From Hyphomicrobiaceae bacterium (GTDB taxonomy: Bacteria; Pseudomonadota; Alphaproteobacteria; Rhizobiales; Hyphomicrobiaceae): a stretch of 64,000 nt of DNA. A model generated the notes under the pieces. That model had not been told where the DNA came from. It made no database searches and was given only the letters and a program-made list of their open reading frames with translations. The translations under genes and the position numbers were made by a program. The DNA lies in NCBI GenBank assembly GCA_021730785.1, contig JAKFWF010000013.1:45488-109487 (forward strand). The letters run 5' to 3'. The stretch's first letter is position 1, and each line of letters starts with the position of its first letter. This document shows positions 56,582-64,000 of this stretch, piece by piece.

Positions 56582-56618
56582 AAAGATCTCGCTGGTGGCA
56601 AGTGGTCGCTACGCGAGT

Positions 56619-56728
56619 GGGGCAAGCCCCGCACCCCGCCGGAGGGACACCCTCCGGTCCACCTGTTTTTCTATCGTCGCTGGCGGCCGGCTCCGCGAAG
56701 CGGGGTCGTCAGCGACAACCAAAAACAG
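56619..56728. repeat. Stacked hairpin region between suhB and gltA
   Basis: Three inverted repeats occur in about 110 nt: GGGGC-AA-GCCCC (56619-56630); CCGGAGGG-ACA-CCCTCCGG (56639-56657); and a two-part long stem CTGTTTTT...GTCGCTG (56663-56682) with CAGCGAC...AAAAACAG (56710-56728). This kind of compound hairpin recurs between genes in related GC-rich alphaproteobacteria, so a repetitive element is likely. Confidence 0.65.
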
Positions 56729-56791
56729 TGTCCCATCGAGCGGGTCAAGGGCGGCAGCCCTTCTTGCGTCCGGTATCTCTGGTTCATAACA

Positions 56792-56823
56792 CAAAAAGCA
56801 AGGGCCAGGATCGCTCCTGGCCC
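56792..56823 (-). terminator. Rho-independent terminator of gltA
   Basis: GGGCCAGGA (56802-56810) pairs perfectly with TCCTGGCCC (56815-56823) around a 4-nt loop; on the minus strand the stem is followed by TTGCTTTTTG. It lies 25 nt after the gltA stop. Confidence 0.85.
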
Positions 56824-56848
56824 CAGGTGATTTCAGTGGTGGCAAACG

Positions 56849-58168
56849 TCAGGCACGCCGATCGATCATCGTATACGGGCGCTCCTTCGGCCCGACATAG
56901 AGCTGGCGCGGACGGCCGATTTTCTGCTCGGGGTCCTCCATCATCTCGTTCCACTGAGCGATCCAGCCGACCGTGCGGGCGACCGAGAACAGCACGGTAA
57001 ACATCGAGGTCGGGAAGCCCAGCGCGCGCAGCACGATGCCCGAATAGAAGTCGACGTTTGGATACAGCTTCTTTTCGATGAAATAGTCGTCGCTCAGCGC
57101 GATACGCTCCAACTCGCGGGCAACATCGAGCAGCGGATCGCGGTGGTTGAGATTGGCCAGCACCTCGTTGCAGGTTGCCTGCATCACCTTGGCGCGCGGA
57201 TCGTAGTTCTTGTAGACGCGGTGGCCGAAGCCCATCAGGCGGAAGCCCGACGATTTGTCCTTGGCCATCTTCACGTACTCGGGGATGCGATCGACGGAGC
57301 CGATCTCTTCCAGCATCTTGAGGGCGGCTTCGTTGGCACCGCCGTGCGCTGGGCCCCACAGGCAGGCGATACCCGATGCAATGCAGGCGAACGGGTTGGC
57401 GCCCGAGGAGCCGGCGAGCCGCACGGTCGAGGTCGACGCGTTCTGCTCGTGGTCGGCGTGCAATGTGAAGATGCGATCGAGTGCGCGCGCCATCACCGGA
57501 TTGATCACGTAGGGCTCGCATGGGACAGCGAAGCACATCTGCAGGAAGTTCGACGTGTAGTCGAGGTCGTTGCGCGGATAGATGAAGGGCTGGCCGATCG
57601 AATACTTATAGGCCATGGCGGCCATGGTCGGCATTTTTGCGATGATACGGTGGGTCGCGATCATGCGCTGCTTCGGGTCGTTGATGTCGGTCGAGTCATG
57701 GTAGAAGGCCGACAGCGCGCCGACCGTGCCGCACATGATCGCCATCGGGTGCGCGTCGCGGCGGAACCCGGTGTAGAAGCGGGTCATCTGCTCGTGCACC
57801 ATGGTGTGGCGCGTGATGGTGTTGCGGAAGTCGTCGTACTGCACCTTGTTTGGCAGATCGCCGTGCAACAGGGTGTAGCAAACCTCGACGAAGTTCGACT
57901 TCTCGGCCAGTTGCTCGATCGGATAGCCGCGATACAGCAACTGCCCCTTGTCGCCGTCGATGTAGGTGATCTTCGACATGCAGTTGGCGGTCGACGTGAA
58001 GCCGGGGTCGTAGGTGAAGCACCCGGTGTCGCGGTACAGACGGCCGACATCGACGACGTCGGGTCCAATCGACCCCGAGCGCACGGGCATCATCGATTGC
58101 TTGCCATTGAGAACAATATTGGCGGTCTTGGTCACATCGCCCTTGGGCGCGGGGTCTTGCGCGTTCAT
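56849..58168 (-). CDS. gltA: Citrate synthase (type II)
   Basis: A 439-residue enzyme condensing oxaloacetate and acetyl-CoA at the TCA-cycle entry. It shows [39 protein letters not shown] (type II N terminus), [46 protein letters not shown] (catalytic His), [14 protein letters not shown] (catalytic His) and [14 protein letters not shown] (Asp). Type II enzymes are NADH-sensitive hexamers. A single-gene unit with its own terminator. Confidence 0.97.
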   Translation of the reverse strand: MNAQDPAPKGDVTKTANIVLNGKQSMMPVRSGSIGPDVVDVGRLYRDTGCFTYDPGFTSTANCMSKITYIDGDKGQLLYRGYPIEQLAEKSNFVEVCYTLLHGDLPNKVQYDDFRNTITRHTMVHEQMTRFYTGFRRDAHPMAIMCGTVGALSAFYHDSTDINDPKQRMIATHRIIAKMPTMAAMAYKYSIGQPFIYPRNDLDYTSNFLQMCFAVPCEPYVINPVMARALDRIFTLHADHEQNASTSTVRLAGSSGANPFACIASGIACLWGPAHGGANEAALKMLEEIGSVDRIPEYVKMAKDKSSGFRLMGFGHRVYKNYDPRAKVMQATCNEVLANLNHRDPLLDVARELERIALSDDYFIEKKLYPNVDFYSGIVLRALGFPTSMFTVLFSVARTVGWIAQWNEMMEDPEQKIGRPRQLYVGPKERPYTMIDRRA

Positions 58169-58342
58169 GTATCGGGTTCCTTGAGCAATCGGGACATCGC
58201 TGTGGTGACGCGTTGAAGTTTTGGCGTAGTCCTTTTTCCGCAGTGCGGCAAGGCTTTGCGACCGTCCAATCGCGCGGGTTTGATCGCCGCTGCAGCGCAA
58301 CACCAGATGTTGATCAAGCGCGCGTGCATTCGCGCGCGACCG

Positions 58343-58597
58343 TTATCCACGCCGGCGGGCGGACGTACCGTAGGCGTTCCTGCCAGCGCTGACCGCGGCG
58401 CGCTCGACCGCGCGCAAGCGTGATTGCGTGCGCCGCAATTCGCCGGTGTAGACCGAGGCCTCCCGGCGGGCCCGCCCCTGCCGCAGGCGACTGCCGACCC
58501 ACAGACCGATCAGCATCGAGACCAGGGCGATCACGCCGATCTCGAGTAACAGCAGGTGCTGCGGCGAGAGCCAGTCGAGGGCAGGCAGCGTTGGCAT
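58343..58597 (-). CDS. Small single-span membrane protein
   Basis: An 84-residue protein with one hydrophobic segment (LLLLEIGVIALVSMLIGLWVG) and a basic, helical tail rich in Arg. No family is recognised. It begins 11 nt after the OmpA-domain gene, so the two are probably co-transcribed and may act together at the envelope. Confidence 0.55.
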   Translation of the reverse strand: MPTLPALDWLSPQHLLLLEIGVIALVSMLIGLWVGSRLRQGRARREASVYTGELRRTQSRLRAVERAAVSAGRNAYGTSARRRG

Positions 58598-58608
58598 GGT
58601 GGCAGGTC

Positions 58609-59592
58609 CTATCGCAGGGTGAATTCAACCCGGCGGTTCCGGGCGAACTGGCGGGATACGTCGGCATCCAAGCCGGATTGAGCACTGGCCGCAATGCTCC
58701 CTGGTACCAGGGGGCGCTTGGTGCCAAAGCCGACCGCCTCGAAGTTGGCCGTGTCGATCCTGCGCGACTGCAGGTGAGCGATGACCGCCTCGGCGCGCTG
58801 CCAGCTCAGTTGGAAGTTGGTGGCATCGATCCCCTGCGCGTCGGTGTGACCGCTGACCTCGATGCGGGCACCGGGGCAGGTGGTGATGCGGCGTGCGAAG
58901 TCCTCGATCCGACCCAGGTCTTCTGCGGCCAGTCGGGCGCTGCCGGTCGCAAACCACACGGTCTGCTGGCGGGCGAGGGCTGCCACTTCGGCCAGGCAGG
59001 GGTTGACCGCGGGCGGCAGGAGCGGCGGCGGCTGCATGGCAATGGTTACCGTCGGCAGCGATGCCGGCACGGGGGCGACGGCCGGCGGCGGGCTTGGCGC
59101 CGCTGGCTGTGCCGGGGGCTGGACGGCCGCCACCGCCTGCTGTGGCCCAGCGGCGGGTCCTGGGGCTGGGTCTAGCTGGAGCGCTGATGAGGCCGGGGGC
59201 ACAGTAGGCGCCTGTTTGTCGGGCGCCGGCGCCGGCGCGGGCTGCGTCGCGGCGAGCCGTTGGGCCTCATCGAGCTTCGGCATCGGCACGTCAATGTCCG
59301 CGACCTTCGGCGCCACGGCGGGCGCTGCCTGCGCATCGGCCGATGCCACTACCGACGGCGTTCCGGTGCGCGCTCGACTGAGGTCAGTCACAAGCGCGGT
59401 CAGCGTTGCATGGGGTGCCAGTGCCGGCCTGAGCGCCGGCGCGGCAACTGCTGCCAGCGCCAGGGCTGCGAGCACCGCGCCCGCGGTCCAGCGGCGGGAG
59501 GCCGAGCTACTCGCACGATGGGCGTCCTGCAGGCCCTTGGTAAAGCGCATGGAACGCTTCAGCGGAATCGAGAGATCCGATCGTCGCGCCAT
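58609..59592 (-). CDS. OmpA-like peptidoglycan-binding protein, inner-membrane anchored
   Basis: A protein of about 327 residues. A basic N terminus and one membrane segment (GAVLAALALAAVAAPAL) are followed by a long Ala/Pro-rich periplasmic linker (about 80-200) and a C-terminal OmpA domain. That domain shows VWFATGSARL, EVSGHTDAQGIDATNFQLSWQRAEAV and ARNRRVEFTL, in which the Asp and Arg that bind diaminopimelate are present. It should tie the inner membrane to the cell wall, as MotB/PAL-type proteins do. The ATG at 59592 is chosen; a GTG at 59601 adds three residues. Confidence 0.85.
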   Translation of the reverse strand: MARRSDLSIPLKRSMRFTKGLQDAHRASSSASRRWTAGAVLAALALAAVAAPALRPALAPHATLTALVTDLSRARTGTPSVVASADAQAAPAVAPKVADIDVPMPKLDEAQRLAATQPAPAPAPDKQAPTVPPASSALQLDPAPGPAAGPQQAVAAVQPPAQPAAPSPPPAVAPVPASLPTVTIAMQPPPLLPPAVNPCLAEVAALARQQTVWFATGSARLAAEDLGRIEDFARRITTCPGARIEVSGHTDAQGIDATNFQLSWQRAEAVIAHLQSRRIDTANFEAVGFGTKRPLVPGSIAASAQSGLDADVSRQFARNRRVEFTLR

Positions 59593-59866
59593 TTTGACCA
59601 CTCAACGCCACCACATCGCAGACGAACGCACATCTGTTCCTTCGCGCGGCAATTCCGCAACGCCTCAACTTACGTTAAACTTGTTATGCTATGCCAAATA
59701 TAGAACGCAAGGTTTCCTCGAAATTGAGATTAAATCGCGGTTCGACGCTGTGGTTCAAGGGACACTCCGCAGCGCATCATAAATCCCTGTCTGGCAGTCG
59801 AACGCGCGTACATGAAAATGACATATCGTTCGATCTCAAGACAATGCGTGCCTGGAGTACTTTGAT

Positions 59867-60655
59867 GTGAGTTATTCCGAGTGGCTCAGGCAGACCGAAC
59901 CAAGGTATGTCCGGATCGTGCGTGGCGGTTCGGCGGAGGTAATTGCGAGCCAGACGGTCGACGACTGGCAGCGCTCGTTTGTCTTTTTCGTCGATCGTCC
60001 GCTGGCAACACTGTGGTCGGCGCGGCTGTCGATGCGGAGCGGCCCAAAAATCGAATTGCGCATTTCCCGCGGCCTCGCACAAAACCTCAAGGACTTGGCA
60101 CTGCAGCGCGGGGAAACCGCGGCGTTCATGCATGGCGAGCTGTTCCGGCGCGACCTCGTTTCGGAGGCCAAGCGCTTGGCGCAGGCGATGCAGGCGATCG
60201 CTGGCTACGACACGCCGGCAGCCGTGATCGAAGCCTTGCTGTTCAGCCAGTTCGCCACCAAGTTGCGCCAGTTCGCCGCCCGCGCCACGGGGCAACTCGT
60301 GATCCACGACGATGCGATGTTCCTGCCCGACAGTGGTCTTGGCGAACTCGACCCGTTCTCTGCCGGTCCCGCCACGGCGATCGACCTGGGCACCATTCCA
60401 GGCGTGCTCGATCCGGCGGCCAGGATCGACGCCGAGCATGTCGTCAAACACGCCGAGTTCCTGGCGCGCCGCGACATGGCGACACTACAGCGGATGCACG
60501 ACTTTCTCATTGGGACCCGCGTCAGCGCCGCCTTCGACCATTGGCGTCAGATGTTTGCCGACGCCGCGCGCACGCCAGGTTATGAGCTGTTCGTACAACT
60601 TGGCACCGAACGGCTGAATGATCTCGAAGCCGCCATGGTCAAGGCTGCGCCGTAG
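59867..60655 (+). CDS. Protein of unknown function (262 residues)
   Basis: No family is recognised. The sequence is soluble, mixed alpha/beta in the first half (SVDDWQRSFVFFVDRPLATLWSARLSMRSG-like region) and mainly helical afterwards (FRRDLVSEAKRLAQAMQAIAGYDTPAAVIEALLFSQFATKLRQF). Codon use and GC3 match neighbours, supporting a real gene. The GTG start has only a weak ribosome-binding site. It faces the BLUF gene convergently with 14 nt between. Confidence 0.6.
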   Translation: MSYSEWLRQTEPRYVRIVRGGSAEVIASQTVDDWQRSFVFFVDRPLATLWSARLSMRSGPKIELRISRGLAQNLKDLALQRGETAAFMHGELFRRDLVSEAKRLAQAMQAIAGYDTPAAVIEALLFSQFATKLRQFAARATGQLVIHDDAMFLPDSGLGELDPFSAGPATAIDLGTIPGVLDPAARIDAEHVVKHAEFLARRDMATLQRMHDFLIGTRVSAAFDHWRQMFADAARTPGYELFVQLGTERLNDLEAAMVKAAP

Positions 60656-60669
60656 CTGAGCCGCGGCCG

Positions 60670-61080
60670 TCAAAGCTCGGTGGCGATGTCCTGCATGACG
60701 TCGAGCAGACTGTCGACGTTGATCGATTCCGGATCGAAACGCTCCTTGGGGAAATAGCGCAGGAAGATCTCCTTGGTGCGGTCACCCATGCCTTCGTGCA
60801 GTCCCATGGACCAGGTCGGGAACAGGCGCTCGCGCACGTCCATGCAGCCGATCAGGATGAGGTTGATGTGGCGCGGGTCAGTGGCGATGCGGTGATAGAT
60901 CGCGCTCACGTCGGCGCGGCCGCCCTCAAGGACCTGCAGGAAGTAAGTGCCGTTGTAATGAAGCATCCCGGTCAGCGAGCGGGGTGCGTTGTTCTTATGG
61001 CAGGTGGCGATCAAAGTGCGGGTGTCGAGGGCCACGGCGGGATTGCGCTCGCTGTAGTAGACGAGACGGCAAAGGCTCAT
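60670..61080 (-). CDS. BLUF-domain blue-light photoreceptor
   Basis: A 136-residue single-domain BLUF protein binding FAD. The photocycle residues are in place: Tyr8 (RLVYYS), Asn31 (CHKNNAPRSLTGML) and Gln49 (YFLQVLEGG), plus the Trp/Met switch region FPTWSMGL. Short BLUF proteins signal to separate partners, commonly second-messenger enzymes or regulators. The divergent small gene at 61285 and the PilZ gene beyond it could be related outputs; this is inference. Confidence 0.93.
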   Translation of the reverse strand: MSLCRLVYYSERNPAVALDTRTLIATCHKNNAPRSLTGMLHYNGTYFLQVLEGGRADVSAIYHRIATDPRHINLILIGCMDVRERLFPTWSMGLHEGMGDRTKEIFLRYFPKERFDPESINVDSLLDVMQDIATEL

Positions 61081-61284
61081 GTGGGTACTCCTCGGACCGT
61101 GACGCAACCGCCGCGTCTGTTTCGTGGGTCCGCCAATGGTCCCCGCGCCTGCCTGCTGTAGTATCGCAAGCACCGGCGTCATACAATAACGCTCTCTGGC
61201 TTATTTTGGCACCTGCTTAATCCGAAGGTGATAATGTCCTCGTAGTACGTTCGAACCAGTTCAACGTCAGTGGAAAAACAGGTA

Positions 61285-61500
61285 ATGGCCGACATCCTTT
61301 ACACGCACAGGATTGCCAAGCTGGTCGAGGAATTCGTGGTCGGCGCCGGCTTGTCCGTGCATGTCTCCGACGAAAACACCACTGCCAAGCTGCTACCGGC
61401 GATGCCGACCATCCGGCAGATCGCCACCTCCTTGAACGTTGATGTGACCGATCGCACCGAAGGTGGCGCGACGCTGGTCACGTTCCGGCGCAAGGGTTAG
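61285..61500 (+). CDS. Small protein of unknown function
   Basis: A 71-residue protein (ADILYTHRIAKLVEEFVVGAGLSVHVSDENTTAKLLPAMPTIRQIATSLNVDVTDRTEGGATLVTFRRKG), probably alpha+beta. An in-frame GTG at 61270 is an alternative start. No family is recognised. It is divergent from the BLUF gene and 205 nt upstream of the PilZ gene; that gap is clearly more AT-rich than its surroundings. Confidence 0.55.
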   Translation: MADILYTHRIAKLVEEFVVGAGLSVHVSDENTTAKLLPAMPTIRQIATSLNVDVTDRTEGGATLVTFRRKG

Positions 61501-61705
61501 CGCTTTCCGGCGGCCCGGAAACGGCGCACGGCGGCCGTTGGTCCATCAAACGCCCATCATTCTGATTAACGTTCAATACATCGATTTTCGTTAGTATATT
61601 TATAAATATCGCACCCTGAACGTTGCGAGTGCTTAGCAATTTACCGCTAGTTTAGTCGGTACGTATAAGCCGGATGTAACCGGCCCAGCTCCGAGGAGCA
61701 CCCTA

Positions 61706-62077
61706 ATGACGCGTGAATTGCACCGTCCCGAGAAGCGGCAATTCGGCCGCCGCACCGTGTTGTGGCATGCCTGGATCAAGGTCGCCGGGCGTGACCGCGA
61801 AGCCTGCATCGTGCGCAACTTCTCCGTGACAGGCGCCCTGCTGGAATTCGCCAGTGAAACACCGGCCGCCGACCGGTTTCAACTTGCCATCGATCATTTC
61901 AACTTCACGGCCGAGTGCTACGTGCGCCATCGCAGCCGCACGGGCGTCGGGGTCTATTTCTCCGACACGGTGCTGAACGGGCAAGCAATCAATGGGATCG
62001 CGCCAGCCGAGGTGGTCGCGCGCATCCAGGCGGAACGGGAGCTGCGGCGCCGCGGACCTGGCCCCGCCCGCTCATAA
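61706..62077 (+). CDS. PilZ-domain protein
   Basis: A 123-residue PilZ protein, likely a cyclic-di-GMP receptor. The first motif reads RRTVLWHAWI (RxxxR-like region FGRR preceding) and the second NFSVTGALLEF (D/NxSxxG), followed by the beta-barrel strands AECYVRHRSRTGVGVYF. The RxxxR motif is partly changed, so binding is probable but not certain. GAGGAG upstream fixes the ATG. Confidence 0.78.
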   Translation: MTRELHRPEKRQFGRRTVLWHAWIKVAGRDREACIVRNFSVTGALLEFASETPAADRFQLAIDHFNFTAECYVRHRSRTGVGVYFSDTVLNGQAINGIAPAEVVARIQAERELRRRGPGPARS

Positions 62078-63726
<1,649 letters not shown>

Positions 63727-63842
63727 CGTTTCGCTTCCGCAACAGGGTGCTGACGCGAAGAGTGTACACGGGCGCAATCTGCCCATGGAGCCACTGAGTG
63801 GGCAGGCGGGCTATGCAATTGTGCCATGCGGCGATGGGAATT

Positions 63843-63916
63843 TGGAGGCCACGCCCGGAATCGAACCGGGGTGCGAGGATTTGCAGTCCTCTACGTCACC
63901 ACTCCGCCACGTGGCC
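63843..63916 (-). tRNA. tRNA-Cys (anticodon GCA)
   Basis: The minus strand folds into a 74-nt tRNA. The acceptor stem GGCCACG/CGTGGCC is followed by T and an encoded CCA, the anticodon stem-loop contains GACTGCAAATCC (anticodon GCA), and the T arm is CCCGGTTCGATTCCGGG. The D arm is GGCGGAGTGGTGACGTA. All canonical pairs are present. Confidence 0.96.
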
Positions 63917-64000
63917 TCACTTGCCGGCGCCTAGCAGCGGGCGGCTGACAGATACGCAACAAAACGGTGCGGTCAAGCCGCTGGTATCACACACTGCCGC

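Overview
This is a 64-kb, GC-rich, gene-dense chromosomal window from an alphaproteobacterium. The evidence is a phosphatidylcholine synthase, a spermidine-type and a peptide-type ABC operon, mreBCD-pbp2-rodA, a Cys-type KdsA, a CIRCE-controlled groESL, and ATGA/GTGA stop-start overlaps throughout. A Rhizobiales or Rhodospirillales member is most likely, but the genus cannot be read from the sequence. About 60 protein genes, one tRNA-Cys and several regulatory or structured elements are supported.

Layout. 1-3978: 3' part of uvrC (with an unusual acidic insertion), a small conserved gene and a DEAD-box helicase. 4092-8553: D-tartrate dehydratase, a form IV RuBisCO-like protein overlapping a cupin gene, a small secreted protein and a PhzF-family enzyme. 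8724-10598: leuA with a Leu-rich leader peptide and a clear terminator. 10723-17891: mreB-mreC-mreD-mrdA-rodA, then gltX. 17903-20984 (minus): secreted alpha/beta hydrolase coupled to pcs, then two small envelope proteins. 21373-25629: polyamine-type ABC transporter. 25633-32597 (minus): urease genes ureD, fused ureAB, ureC, ureE, ureF and ureG, split in the middle by a T4 Rnl1-like RNA ligase gene and a decayed DUF433/DUF5615 toxin-antitoxin pair. 32731-33402: nitroreductase.

33518-37543 is the most interesting segment. It is a tight + strand cassette of a subtilisin-like protease, a radical SAM/SPASM enzyme, a PqqD-like (RRE) protein and a 297-residue protein carrying five near-identical 20-residue repeats followed by an unrecognised C-terminal domain. 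These are the parts expected of a ribosomally made, post-translationally modified peptide (RiPP) pathway with a multi-core precursor: recognition element, radical SAM modifier, protease and repeated substrate. I do not recognise the repeat family. A promoter-like element overlapped by a perfect palindrome lies just before the cassette.

37762-49924: EamA transporter, small membrane protein, kdsA, an orphan phage-type DUF2793 gene, a decayed ligase fragment, an MBL-fold hydrolase, a DUF808 membrane protein, an XRE regulator divergent from a membrane protein, groES-groEL, FkbM methyltransferase, NIPSNAP protein and M20 peptidase. 50146-55763: dipeptide/oligopeptide ABC operon. 55778-64000: suhB, gltA, an OmpA-domain protein, a BLUF photoreceptor, a PilZ protein, a Baeyer-Villiger-type monooxygenase with an apparent frameshift, and tRNA-Cys.

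All family assignments come from motifs and recalled family sequences; no searches were run.
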